A stretch of 64,000 nt of DNA, from positions 372,001 to 436,000 of the forward strand of contig CBDEGK010000001.1 of NCBI GenBank assembly GCA_965237855.1, in the 5' to 3' direction. Position 1 is the first letter of the stretch, and each line of letters opens with the position of its first letter. Of the stretch, positions 33,795 through 42,776 are shown in pieces. This stretch comes from CBDEGK01 sp965237855 (GTDB taxonomy: Bacteria > Pseudomonadota > Gammaproteobacteria > Pseudomonadales > Halieaceae). Under the pieces are notes generated by a model. That model made no database searches, had not been told where the DNA came from, and saw nothing but the letters and a program-made list of their open reading frames with translations. Made by a program: the position numbers and the translations under genes.

Positions 33795-34814
33795 ATGGAA
33801 GATCTGGAAAAACTAGGGGCAGAAGCCCGGAAAGCTATTAACAGCGCCGCTGACGGCGGCACGTTGGAATCCCTGCGCGTTGATTACCTGGGCAAGAAAG
33901 GTGTCATTACGGGCCTGGCCAAGACCCTGGGTAAGCTTGATGCCGAGGAGCGGCCCAAGGCTGGAGCCGCCATCAATGCGGTCAAGCAGGTGCTGCAAGA
34001 CCTGATTGGCGCTCGCAAGGCCGAGATGGATGCGGCGGCGGTGGCAGAGCAACTCGCGGTCGAGCGTATTGACGTGACTCTGGACGGGCGTAGTGCCGGT
34101 GGCGGGGGTTTGCACCCGATCACCCGTAGCCTCGAACGCATGGAAGATTTCTTTTCCAGTATTGGTTTCGAGGTGGTCGATGGCCCGGAAATCGAAGACG
34201 ACTACCACAATTTTGAGGCGCTGAATTTTCCGCCCAATCATCCGGCGCGCGCTGATCACGATACCTTTTATATCGATGAAAAAACGGTACTGCGCACCCA
34301 TACCTCGCCGGTACAAGTGCGGGTCATGGAAAACAACCAGCCGCCCATTAAAGTCATTTGCCCGGGACGGGTTTACCGTTGTGACTCGGATCTGACTCAC
34401 ACGCCCATGTTTCACCAGGTGGAGGGCCTGCTGATCGACGAGCAGAGTAGCTTCGCCGATCTCAAGGGCATTGTTGAACAGTTCCTGCATGCCTTCTTCG
34501 AAAATGACAAGCTGGCGGTGCGCTTTCGTCCCAGCTATTTCCCTTTCACCGAGCCTTCCGCTGAGGCAGATATTCAGTGTGTGATGTGTGAGGGCGAGGG
34601 TTGTCGCGTGTGCAGCCATACTGGCTGGCTGGAAATCATGGGTTGCGGCATGGTCCACCCCAATGTGTTGAGCATGTCCAATATAGACCCGGACAAATAT
34701 ACCGGCTTCGCCTTTGGCATGGGTGTCGAGCGCCTGTCTATGTTGCGCTATGGCGTGAATGATCTGCGTATTTATTTCGAAAACGACCTGCGTTTTCTCG
34801 AACAGTTCAAGTAG
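33795..34814 (+). CDS. pheS: Phenylalanine-tRNA ligase alpha subunit
   Basis: The 339-residue catalytic subunit joins PheT in an alpha2beta2 enzyme. The N-terminal coiled coil (about 1-90) is followed by the class II core, with motif 2 CPGRVYRCDSDLTHTPMFHQ and motif 3 FGMGVERLSMLRYG, and four cysteines in VMCEGEGCRVCSHTG. Complete. pheT follows after 18 bp. Confidence 0.98.
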   Translation: MEDLEKLGAEARKAINSAADGGTLESLRVDYLGKKGVITGLAKTLGKLDAEERPKAGAAINAVKQVLQDLIGARKAEMDAAAVAEQLAVERIDVTLDGRSAGGGGLHPITRSLERMEDFFSSIGFEVVDGPEIEDDYHNFEALNFPPNHPARADHDTFYIDEKTVLRTHTSPVQVRVMENNQPPIKVICPGRVYRCDSDLTHTPMFHQVEGLLIDEQSSFADLKGIVEQFLHAFFENDKLAVRFRPSYFPFTEPSAEADIQCVMCEGEGCRVCSHTGWLEIMGCGMVHPNVLSMSNIDPDKYTGFAFGMGVERLSMLRYGVNDLRIYFENDLRFLEQFK

Positions 34815-34832
34815 GGGTAGATAGGGGTAGAG

Positions 34833-37208
34833 ATGAAGATTTCTGAACAGTGGCTGCGCGAATGGGTTGACCCCGATATGGCAACCGGCGATCTCGCTCA
34901 CCTGATCACCATGGCGGGCCTGGAGGTCGACGGCATAGAGCCGGTGGCGGGCGATTTCTCCGGTGTTATCGTGGCCGAAATAATTACTGCAGAACAGCAC
35001 CCGGATGCAGACAAGTTGCGGGTCTGCGAAGTGAATACGGGCAGCGAAACCGTGCAAATCGTTTGCGGCGCACCCAATGCCCGGGCCGGGCTGAAGGCAC
35101 CCCTGGCCACCATCGGCGGCGTACTGCCGGGTGATTTCAAGATCAAGCAAGCCAAGCTGCGCGGCGTCAAGAGCCAAGGCATGCTGTGTGCGGAAGCGGA
35201 ATTGGGCCTGTCAGAGGCCGCCGGGGGATTGATGGAGCTGGCCGCGGATGCGCCGGTGGGAGAGGATCTACGCGCCTACCTGGGCCTGGACGACAATGTC
35301 ATCGAGGTTGACCTGACGCCCAATCGCGCGGATTGTCTGGGCTTGCGCGGCGTAGCCCGTGAGGTAGGTCTGCTGACTCAAACCGCGGTGAAGCAGCCAG
35401 AATTCCAACATGCCGTCGAGTCGATTGACGATACCTTCCCGGTGACTCTGCAAGACTCCAGCGCCTGCTCCCGTTTCGTCGGGCGGGTGATAAAGGGCAT
35501 AGATATATCGCGCCCCAGCCCCTTGTGGCTGCAAGAGCGTTTGCGCCGATCGGGATTGCGCTCAATCGATGCGGTGGTGGATATCACTAACTATGTGTTG
35601 CTGGAATTCGGTCAGCCCATGCATGCCTTTGACTACGGGAAGCTCACGGGCAGTATCGTGGTACGTAAGGCGCAAGCCGGTGAGCCGCTGGAGTTGCTGG
35701 ACGGGCAAATCGTAGAATTGAAGCAGGGGACATTACTCATCACCGATGACAGCGGCCCCATTGCCATGGCGGGCGTTATGGGCGGTGCGGCTACAGCGGT
35801 CAGTGAAACGACCACGGATATCATGTTCGAGGCAGCCTTCTTCCATCCTGACGCAATAGCCGGCAAGGCACGTTCGTACGGCTTGCATACCGATGCCTCC
35901 CATCGATTTGAGCGTGGCGTGGACTACCAACTGCAGCGCCAGGCCATGGAGCGGGCGACACAATTGGCGCTGGACATTGTCGGCGGCCAAGCCGGCCCCA
36001 TCACGGAAGTCATCGCCGAAGATCAGCTGCCTAATTTCAAGCCGGTGAGCTTGCGGCGTGAACGTATTCGCCGTCTGTTAGGCTTTGAAATGGCCGATGC
36101 CGAGGTCGAGCGAATCCTGTCGGGATTGGGCCTGGCTGTCAGCACGACGGAGGCGGGGTGGCAGGTCGACGTGCCGAGTTGGCGTTTTGATATTGCTATC
36201 GAAGCAGATCTGCTAGAGGAACTGGCCCGTGTCTACGGCTACAACAATTTGCCGGTCAGCCATATCCATTCAGACCTGGTAATCAAGCCCAGCTCAGAAC
36301 AACAAGTATCTCTGCGCGATATTCGCCGACGCCTGGTGGCGCGAGATTACCAGGAGGCGATTACTTACAGCTTTGTCGATCCAGCCGGGCAGGCGCTGTT
36401 TGATCCCGATCTCACGCCGGTGCCGGTGAGTAATCCCATTTCCGCCGATCTGTCGGTTATGCGCACCAGCCTGTTGCCCGGTTTAATGGAGTCGGTGGTT
36501 CGCAATGTGAATCGCCAGCAGAGTAGGGTGCGGTTGTTCGAGACTGGATTGCGGTTCATACCCGCAGAGGGCGGCCTGCAACAGGTGCCGACCATTGCTG
36601 GCGTGATCACCGGACGACGCCTGCCCGAAGCCTGGGCTGAGCAAGGCGAACAAGTAGACTTCTACGATCTGAAAGGGGACGTCGAAGCACTGTTGGACCT
36701 GGCTGCCTCCGACGCAGAGTTCGCCTTTGCAGCAGCTGAGCGGCCGGGCTTACACCCGGGCCAAACCGCAACCATTCTGCGAGGTGGGGACGAGATTGGT
36801 TATATCGGCAGTTTGCACCCCGGTGTGTTGGCCGCATATGACATATCGGCACCAGTTTATGCCTTCGAATTGGACCTTGAAGTGATTCGCGGAGCGGCGC
36901 TGCCGGCCTTTACCGAGCTGTCGAAATACCCCGAAACACGCCGTGATCTGGCAGTCTTGGTGGACATAGAAGTGGCCGCTGCAGAACTGCTGCAAAATGT
37001 TCGAACCGTAGCAGGAACTTACCTCGTAGACTTAAGGCTCTTTGATGTATATGAGGGCAAAGGCATTGATCCTAAAAGAAAAAGTTTGGCATTGGGTTTG
37101 ACATTTCGAGATTCTTCGCGCACCCTTAGTGATGAAGAAATTAGTAAGAGTGTGGATCAAGTGATTGATCTGCTTGAAAAAACCTACGGGGCGGAATTGA
37201 GGAATTAG
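34833..37208 (+). CDS. pheT: Phenylalanine-tRNA ligase beta subunit
   Basis: The 791-residue subunit has a tRNA-binding domain (about 39-150), B3/4 editing domain (about 210-385, RLRRSGLRSIDAVVDITNYV), B5 domains, a catalytic-like core and a C-terminal anticodon-binding FDX-ACB domain (about 700-790, with SKYPETRRDLAVLVD). The length is usual for the family. ihfA starts 10 bp later, as in other gammaproteobacteria. Confidence 0.98.
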   Translation: MKISEQWLREWVDPDMATGDLAHLITMAGLEVDGIEPVAGDFSGVIVAEIITAEQHPDADKLRVCEVNTGSETVQIVCGAPNARAGLKAPLATIGGVLPGDFKIKQAKLRGVKSQGMLCAEAELGLSEAAGGLMELAADAPVGEDLRAYLGLDDNVIEVDLTPNRADCLGLRGVAREVGLLTQTAVKQPEFQHAVESIDDTFPVTLQDSSACSRFVGRVIKGIDISRPSPLWLQERLRRSGLRSIDAVVDITNYVLLEFGQPMHAFDYGKLTGSIVVRKAQAGEPLELLDGQIVELKQGTLLITDDSGPIAMAGVMGGAATAVSETTTDIMFEAAFFHPDAIAGKARSYGLHTDASHRFERGVDYQLQRQAMERATQLALDIVGGQAGPITEVIAEDQLPNFKPVSLRRERIRRLLGFEMADAEVERILSGLGLAVSTTEAGWQVDVPSWRFDIAIEADLLEELARVYGYNNLPVSHIHSDLVIKPSSEQQVSLRDIRRRLVARDYQEAITYSFVDPAGQALFDPDLTPVPVSNPISADLSVMRTSLLPGLMESVVRNVNRQQSRVRLFETGLRFIPAEGGLQQVPTIAGVITGRRLPEAWAEQGEQVDFYDLKGDVEALLDLAASDAEFAFAAAERPGLHPGQTATILRGGDEIGYIGSLHPGVLAAYDISAPVYAFELDLEVIRGAALPAFTELSKYPETRRDLAVLVDIEVAAAELLQNVRTVAGTYLVDLRLFDVYEGKGIDPKRKSLALGLTFRDSSRTLSDEEISKSVDQVIDLLEKTYGAELRN

Positions 37209-37218
37209 GAAAGGGGTC

Positions 37219-37584
37219 ATGACGGCGCTCACCAAATCTGAGATGGCCGAACGCTTGTTTGAGGAATTAGGTCTCAACAAGCGTGAGGCGAAAGAGATTG
37301 TCGAGTTATTTTTCGAAGAGATCAGGGGCTGCCTTGAGGCTAACGAGCAGGTGAAGTTATCCGGCTTTGGCAACTTTGATTTACGCGATAAAAGTCAGCG
37401 CCCTGGCCGCAATCCCAAGACCGGCGAAGAGATTCCGATCTCCGCTCGCCGAGTAGTCACGTTTCGTCCCGGTCAGAAACTGAAAGCCCGTGTAGAGAGC
37501 TTCGCTGAAAGCGGCGAGCTGACACATGAGGCAGAACCCATCTCCTTTGGCTTAGGCTCGTATGATGCTGGAATCGAGCGCTAG
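37219..37584 (+). CDS. ihfA: Integration host factor alpha subunit, with C-terminal extension
   Basis: The first 95 residues are a standard IHF-alpha: GLNKREAKEIVELFFEEI helices and the DNA-binding arm with KLSGFGNFDLRDKSQRPGRN. IHF bends DNA at specific sites with IhfB. The protein runs on for about 22 residues (ESGELTHEAEPISFGLGSYD), beyond the usual length of about 100. The extra tail overlaps the start of the next gene by 23 bp. The extension is probably a real stop-codon variant and unlikely to affect DNA binding. Confidence 0.95.
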   Translation: MTALTKSEMAERLFEELGLNKREAKEIVELFFEEIRGCLEANEQVKLSGFGNFDLRDKSQRPGRNPKTGEEIPISARRVVTFRPGQKLKARVESFAESGELTHEAEPISFGLGSYDAGIER

Positions 37585-37942
37585 TACCGAACTGCCTAGC
37601 ATCCCCGGGAAACGCTACTTCACCATTGGCGAAGTCAGCGAACTCTGCAATGTAAAACCCCACGTGTTGCGCTACTGGGAGCAGGAATTTCCCCAGCTCA
37701 AGCCGGTTAAGCGGCGTGGCAATCGCCGCTATTATCAGCGTCAGGATGTGCTCACGATTCGCCTGATTCGCAGCCTCTTGTACGACCAGGGCTACACCAT
37801 CGGTGGTGCTCGCCAGCGTATGGAAGAAGACGCTTCGCTGTCCGAGGAGTCTGAGGGTACAGCGACAGTCGCAACGGATCTCGCTACAGTTCGCGGCCTG
37901 ATTCTCGAGCTGGAAGAAGTCGTTAAAGTTCTGTCGCCTTAA
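37562..37942 (+). CDS. MerR-family regulator of the ihfA neighbourhood
   Basis: This 126-residue regulator has an N-terminal MerR helix-turn-helix (RYFTIGEVSELCNVKPHVLR, then YWEQEFPQLKPVKRRGNRRY, about 18-57). The same gene lies after ihfA in Pseudomonas and relatives. It lacks metal-binding cysteines typical of metal-sensing MerR proteins. The start ATG 37562 overlaps ihfA; the second ATG (37565) may be used. Target unknown. Confidence 0.88.
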   Translation: MMLESSASTELPSIPGKRYFTIGEVSELCNVKPHVLRYWEQEFPQLKPVKRRGNRRYYQRQDVLTIRLIRSLLYDQGYTIGGARQRMEEDASLSEESEGTATVATDLATVRGLILELEEVVKVLSP

Positions 37943-37956
37943 CACCCCTCCATCCA

Positions 37957-37984
37957 TTGAAACACCCACAAATATCCGTATAAT
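37957..37984 (+). promoter_or_regulatory. tRNA-Pro promoter
   Basis: TTGAAA, a 16-bp spacer and TATAAT, followed by CGCGGC, 14 bp before the tRNA. Confidence 0.8.
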
Positions 37985-37992
37985 CGCGGCTT

Positions 37993-38075
<83 letters not shown>

Positions 38076-38088
38076 AATTTTGCTTAAT

Positions 38089-38118
38089 TAACAAAGCCCT
38101 ACATTTATAGGGCTTTGT
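38089..38118 (+). terminator. Hairpin after tRNA-Pro
   Basis: ACAAAGCCCT-ACATTTAT-AGGGCTTTGT, a perfect 10-bp stem. It has no following T-run because the MITE-like element begins 4 bp after it, so the T-run may have been displaced. Confidence 0.6.
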
Positions 38119-38121
38119 CGA

Positions 38122-38249
38122 GTACTGACAAGTTAACTGATTTTCATTAGATTTGCTTCTGCGATTGTCCCCAAAGTTATTAATTTGCTGTTACCGGTTG
38201 GTCGTATTTCGTCCTGGAATAGCCCCAATTTGAGTTAACTTGTCAGTAC
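38122..38249. mobile_element. MITE-like element, 128 bp
   Basis: Perfect 17-bp inverted ends GTACTGACAAGTTAACT (38122-38138) and its complement (38233-38249) enclose about 94 bp with no frame. No target duplication is clear. The core TGACAAGTTAA also occurs at 13210-13220 and inverted at 5300-5310, suggesting a parent transposon existed in this genome. Confidence 0.7.
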
Positions 38250-38354
38250 CCTCCGCAAAGCATCGGCTAGATTTTCTCACTCGAGATAACACGGAGACGA
38301 GCGAGCTAGCTCTACCCACTGGCAATAACAGGTAGAGTGCCTATGCTCTAACTC

Positions 38355-40049
38355 ATGACAGATTCCCCTGAACGTGATCCTCTCTATATTTCTTACTCCG
38401 GTTCTTCCTTGTTGGAAACACCCCTGCTCAACAAAAGTAGCGCCTTTACCGAAGAGGAACGAGCAGCATTCAACCTGACAGGCTTGTTACCTCCGCGCCA
38501 TGAAACCATTGATGAGCAGGTGAATCGTGCCTATATGCAGTACCGCGGCTTTTCTCAAGCAATCAACAAACATATCTTCCTGCGGGCCATTCAGGACAAC
38601 AACGAGACCCTGTATTTCCGCTTGCTCCAGGAACAGATTGATGAGATGATGCCCATTATTTACACCCCCACCGTGGGCGATGCCTGTGAACAGTTTTCCG
38701 ATATCTACCGAAGTGCTCGGGGTTTGTTCATCGCCCATAGCGAACGTCATCAACTGGATGATGTATTACACAACGCCGCCAAGCAGGCGGTGAAAATTAT
38801 TGTCGTCACTGACGGCGAACGCATCCTCGGATTGGGCGACCAGGGCATTGGCGGCATGGGCATTCCAATTGGGAAATTGGCTCTGTACACAGCCTGCGGG
38901 GGGATCAGTCCGGCGTATACCCTGCCAGTGATGTTGGACGTGGGGACCAACAATGAGGCGCTGCTGAATAATCCGCACTACATGGGGTCTCGTCACATGC
39001 GGATCGGCCAGGCTGAGTACAACGAGTTTATAGACATGTTCATTCACGCCGCGCAGAAGCGTTGGCCCGGGGTCATGATCCAGTTCGAGGATTTCGCGCA
39101 ACCGAACGCGACACCCCTGCTCAATCGCTATCGCCATCAAGTCTGTTGCTTTAACGATGACATTCAGGGCACGGCCGCGGTTACCGTCGGTTGCATACTG
39201 GCCGCTTGCAAAAGTAAAAGAGTGAAATTGTGTGCGCAACGGGTAGTGTTCGTTGGTGCCGGTTCCGCTGGCTGCGGGATCGCCGAGTACATGATCATGC
39301 AGATGTGTACCGAGGGAGCCAGCGAGTCTGAAGCCCGCAGCCGTATCTACATGGTGGACCGAGACGGCCTGTTGACCGACGGCATGTCCGGTCTGCGCGA
39401 CTTCCAGCAGAAACTGGTACAGGGGGAAACTGCGCTGGACGACTGGTCTTACCGCGGTGAGTATCCCTCATTGCCAGAGGTCATCGCGGGCGCCAGACCA
39501 GGCATACTGATTGGCGTATCCGGGCAGGCGGGCTTGTTTACAGAGCAGGTGGTTCGAGGTATGAAGGAATATTGTGACTTACCTGTTATCTTTCCCCTGA
39601 GTAATCCTTCAAAACAGGTAGAAGCAACACCGCAGCAGGTCATCCAGTGGACCGATGGCGAGGTAATTATTGCCACTGGCAGCCCGTTCGACACGGTGTC
39701 CTTGCGGGGCATTGATTATCCCATCGCCCAGTGCAACAACGCCTATGTTTTCCCTGGCATCGGCCTCGGCGTGGTCGCCACCAAGGCCACCCGGGTGAGT
39801 GATGAAATGCTTCTGGCCGCCAGCGCCACTCTGGCTGACGCATCGCCCCTGGCAAACACGGGCCACGGTGACCTGTTGCCACCCTTGCGTGAAATTGCCC
39901 TGCTCAGCCGCAAGATCGCTTTCGAGGTAGGCAAGCTCGCACAGCAACAGGGCCTGGCTCCGCACACCACAACGGAGGCGCTCGAGGCCAGCATCGAACG
40001 CAACTTCTGGAAACCGGAGTACCGCTCCTACAAGCGGGTAAGTATGTAA
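38355..40049 (+). CDS. maeA: NAD-dependent malic enzyme
   Basis: The 564-residue enzyme converts malate to pyruvate and CO2 with NAD. The N-terminal malic domain includes the Tyr in MPIIYTPTVGDACEQ and the Lys-bearing segment DGERILGLGDQGIGGMGIPIGK, with metal ligands in FEDFAQ and FNDDIQGTAAV. The NAD Rossmann motif is VVFVGAGSAGCGIAEY. The length matches the large SfcA-type enzymes. Isolated by the MITE-like element upstream and decayed DNA downstream. Confidence 0.95.
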   Translation: MTDSPERDPLYISYSGSSLLETPLLNKSSAFTEEERAAFNLTGLLPPRHETIDEQVNRAYMQYRGFSQAINKHIFLRAIQDNNETLYFRLLQEQIDEMMPIIYTPTVGDACEQFSDIYRSARGLFIAHSERHQLDDVLHNAAKQAVKIIVVTDGERILGLGDQGIGGMGIPIGKLALYTACGGISPAYTLPVMLDVGTNNEALLNNPHYMGSRHMRIGQAEYNEFIDMFIHAAQKRWPGVMIQFEDFAQPNATPLLNRYRHQVCCFNDDIQGTAAVTVGCILAACKSKRVKLCAQRVVFVGAGSAGCGIAEYMIMQMCTEGASESEARSRIYMVDRDGLLTDGMSGLRDFQQKLVQGETALDDWSYRGEYPSLPEVIAGARPGILIGVSGQAGLFTEQVVRGMKEYCDLPVIFPLSNPSKQVEATPQQVIQWTDGEVIIATGSPFDTVSLRGIDYPIAQCNNAYVFPGIGLGVVATKATRVSDEMLLAASATLADASPLANTGHGDLLPPLREIALLSRKIAFEVGKLAQQQGLAPHTTTEALEASIERNFWKPEYRSYKRVSM

Positions 40050-40053
40050 GAGC

Positions 40054-40186
40054 TTACGCCTCGAAGCGAACACCGTGTCGAATACTGAGGGAATCGCGCT
40101 TCTGTTTGCCTTTGGCAACGGCCCCGTCAACAACCTGCATTTGGACGCTGGCCTGTATGGCCTGGGCAGTGCCGGTCAAAATCGAA
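40054..40186 (-). pseudogene. C-terminal remnant of an unrecognised gene
   Basis: On the minus strand one frame reads SILTGTAQAIQASVQMQVVD, then GAVAKGKQKRDSLSIRHGVR and FEA before TAA (40054-40056). It has protein-like composition but starts abruptly where the decayed transposase ends (40187). The 5' part of the gene is missing, presumably displaced by the insertion. I do not recognise the family. Confidence 0.4.
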
Positions 40187-40830
40187 TCATCGGTACTGAT
40201 TGATACCAATTACCTGTCGATCTGTAGTAGCAGCCGGAGTCGCTCCATTTAGACCAGAATGAGTCCGGCTGTCGTTGTAATAGCACTGATAACCACGGAG
40301 CTTGTTTTCCAGGTCAGTCTCTGTCCAAAATAATGTCTGATCTAGTAGTTCTCGGCGGACACTGCCAATCAATCGTTCAACAAATGGATGCGACATTGGA
40401 ACATAAGGAATAGTTTTGATTTCTTCAATTTCAAGTACACACAAATTGGCTTTCCAGAGGTGATACTGAAACAGCGGATCATTATCTGAACTGAGATATG
40501 TCGGCCAGCCTTTTCCAAGAGTTGCTTGGTTGAACATGCGACACAGTGCGGGCCATCTACGTTCCCCGCATGCACACCAAAGCCAACTATCCTGCGTGTT
40601 TATTGATCCATGACGACCATTACCCAGTGGCTCCTCAGCAAATGGATTCACATCTGAACAGGTCAACGCTCCATAGACTTCTTTGGATGGTCCCCTGGGT
40701 CCAGGTTTGCCCCCGCTGCGTGGTGAATACAGAAGTAGCGACCAGAACCCGAGTAGGGCACGATCACGGGCAGCAAGGTTTGGTGCGCGCTGCCTCGATC
40801 TGCTGTGAATGATCAGTTGATGTTTTAATC
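40187..40830 (-). pseudogene. Decayed transposase with an rve integrase core
   Basis: The C-terminal half is readable: SSDNDPLFQYHLWKANL, then IPYVPMSHPFVERLIGSVRR and YYNDSRTHSGLNGATPAA, the catalytic Asp, Glu and C-terminal block of an IS481-like integrase-core transposase. Upstream the homology jumps frames: WVMVVMDQ lies in another frame, followed by a stop, and TRRIVGFGVHAGNVDGP continues in that frame. The N-terminal third is absent. No intact inverted ends are seen. An old, dead insertion. Confidence 0.75.
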
Positions 40831-40837
40831 GCTCAGC

Positions 40838-41701
40838 TTACAGCTGATCTCGATAGTCAAAGCGCGGGTGCAGTTCACTTTGCACCCTTTGATCGAGAAG
40901 GCCGATCTGTACATCATCGAAGTAATCCCGGTAGCCACCCACCTTGGCTTTACGCACTTTGAATGAGTCCGGAATATTGGGATCGCCGGCTTTCATGCGC
41001 TTGCCACTATTGCTGAAATGGTTGCTCGCCTCCTTGGCGCGCAACTGTTCCAGCGAGGCGAATTCCACGCAGTCCGTAATCCACGCGTCGCGCAGTTCCA
41101 ACCCGAGAAACTCCACAATCCGACGCATCTCATTTTTTGGTTGCACCCGCAGATCCTCGTAGCGCGTTATGGCAAAGCGGTTGATGTTATCGGCATCTTC
41201 AGCCCAGGCATTCATGTAGCGAATAATATTGGGCATTCCTTGAAGTTCGTGATTAACGAACTCCCAGATAGAAATGTCCCGACCGTGGGGCGGATAGCGA
41301 TTGATGATTTTTTTCCGCGGGCGCATACGGTGCTGCCACTGGAAGAACTGGGAGACGGCCACATCCTGGGGCCGTCGGGCCAGGAACAGGGTGGGGTAAT
41401 CGTAGAAGTCCCGCTTGTTGTCGAGATTGCCGGTGTAGCTACGCAGGTAGTTATCGTGGGTGAAAAATAGTTTGGGGGCGCTGGCGTTGATGGCGTGAAA
41501 ATTATCGAACTCCAACAGCAAATTGTCGGCAATGCCAAAACAGAGCTGGCAATAACGGGAAAGCATCACCCGCAACCAGGTGCGGCCGGCCTTGCCGTAG
41601 GATGCCACCACGGCATCTGCGCGCCGTAGCTGATGGAATTCGCGGCGTCCGCGATACCAGCGCTCCAGCCGAATGCTCATGTCGGTAAAAGGAGAAGTCA
41701 A
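40838..41701 (-). CDS. Sulfotransferase domain protein
   Basis: The protein is 287 residues of the sulfotransferase 1 type, which moves sulfate from PAPS to hydroxyl or amine groups. The 5'-phosphosulfate loop is VVASYGKAGRTWLRVML (about 31-47) and the 3'-phosphate site lies in LFLARRPQDVAVSQFFQW (about 106-123). Late conserved segments are ITRYEDLRVQPKNEMRRIVE and KRMKAGDPN. Divergent from the hydrolase gene at 41830. Acceptor unknown. Confidence 0.82.
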   Translation of the reverse strand: MTSPFTDMSIRLERWYRGRREFHQLRRADAVVASYGKAGRTWLRVMLSRYCQLCFGIADNLLLEFDNFHAINASAPKLFFTHDNYLRSYTGNLDNKRDFYDYPTLFLARRPQDVAVSQFFQWQHRMRPRKKIINRYPPHGRDISIWEFVNHELQGMPNIIRYMNAWAEDADNINRFAITRYEDLRVQPKNEMRRIVEFLGLELRDAWITDCVEFASLEQLRAKEASNHFSNSGKRMKAGDPNIPDSFKVRKAKVGGYRDYFDDVQIGLLDQRVQSELHPRFDYRDQL

Positions 41702-41829
41702 AGAGGTATTCTCAAGTGAACCAGTTGCGCATTATAGCGGTGGCGCAGCGTCTGATGAAGGGGCGCACCGTGTGATGGAGGTAGGTGTCGGTTACACTGT
41801 GCGACTTTTACCGTTGAACAGGGTGCATC

Positions 41830-42693
41830 ATGTCTGATTTCTCTTTTGAAGCCACCAGCAAAAGCTTTGCCGCCGAGCATGGCAGCATTCACTACCACGA
41901 GGCAGGCAGTGGCCCCGACCTGCTGCTAATTCACGGCTCCGGTCCCGGCGTAACCGGCTGGGCGAACTTTGAAGGCAACCTGCCAGTGTTCGCCGAGCAC
42001 TTTCGTTGCGTCATCATCGACCTGCCCGGCTATGGTAAAAGTGACCCCATCGAGGGCGACCCCATTGGCGGTTGTGTCAGTGCCTGCGTCACCCTGATGA
42101 ACGAGTTGGGCATGGCACGCACCCACATTATTGGCAATTCCCTGGGCGGCATTGTCGGCTCTCAGATCGCCGCCAATTTCGCCGATCGGGTCGGCAAGTT
42201 TGTCACCATCGGTGGTGTTGGCATGAACATATTCTCGCCGTTTCCCGGCGAGGGCCTCAACCTGCTGGTGGAGTTCACCGAAGATCCTACTCGCGAGCGC
42301 CTCACCCAGTGGCTGCGCTCCATGGTGTTCGACCAGGCCATGGTGACTGAGGAATTGATTGAGAAGCGCTTTCAGCAGGCGACAGAGCCGGTGACGATGG
42401 CGACCAGCAAGAAACTCTATTCACGTGCTTCGATACAGGCCACAGCAGAGATGTTCCGCGGCGAAAATGCCCACCTGCGTATCGCCCACCTGTCCGCCAT
42501 ACAGGCGCCCACATTGATTACCTGGGGGCGGGATGATCGCGTGACGCCGCTGGATATTGCCCTGATCCCCATGCGCCTGATCCCCAATGCCGAGCTGCAC
42601 GTGTTTCCCAAGTGTGGCCACTGGAACATGATCGAGCGTAAAACCGAGTTTGAATGCGTGGTGAAAGCGTTCCTGTTACGCGAGGATTCGTAA
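41830..42693 (+). CDS. Alpha/beta hydrolase, meta-cleavage-product hydrolase-like
   Basis: The enzyme has 287 residues. The oxyanion region LLLIHGSGPGVTGWANF (about 36-52), nucleophile elbow HIIGNSLGGIVG (Ser about 105), acid in TLITWGRDDRVTPL and His in PKCGHWNMIERKTEF form the expected triad. Similarity is to the BphD/HsaD/TesD group that hydrolyses C-C bonds in aromatic or steroid ring-cleavage products. No ring-cleavage dioxygenase lies nearby, so the substrate is uncertain. Confidence 0.82.
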   Translation: MSDFSFEATSKSFAAEHGSIHYHEAGSGPDLLLIHGSGPGVTGWANFEGNLPVFAEHFRCVIIDLPGYGKSDPIEGDPIGGCVSACVTLMNELGMARTHIIGNSLGGIVGSQIAANFADRVGKFVTIGGVGMNIFSPFPGEGLNLLVEFTEDPTRERLTQWLRSMVFDQAMVTEELIEKRFQQATEPVTMATSKKLYSRASIQATAEMFRGENAHLRIAHLSAIQAPTLITWGRDDRVTPLDIALIPMRLIPNAELHVFPKCGHWNMIERKTEFECVVKAFLLREDS

Positions 42694-42698
42694 GGTCT

Positions 42699-42767
42699 GG
42701 GCGACCCCGTCTAGGCGACCCCGTCTAGGCGACCCCGTCTAGGCGACCCCGTCTAGGCGACCCCGTC
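42699..42767 (+). repeat. Five tandem copies of a 14-bp unit
   Basis: AGGCGACCCCGTCT repeated head to tail with the first base of copy 1 changed and the last copy one base short. It lies between the stop of the hydrolase and the stop of the minus-strand gene at 42777. No terminator-like hairpin replaces it. Confidence 0.95.
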
Positions 42768-42776
42768 GAATCAGTT

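Noticed and set aside
33700..33795. Possible pheST attenuator with a Phe-rich leader peptide
   Set aside because: I found no short open frame with a run of Phe codons; a simple terminator hairpin is the safer reading.
33813..35177. A long minus-strand open frame over pheS and the pheT start
   Set aside because: It is the antisense of highly conserved synthetase genes with matching codon phase and has no ribosome site.
42699..42767. Short tandem repeats considered as CRISPR or terminator
   Set aside because: Units are 14 bp with no spacers, and they form no hairpin with a T-run.
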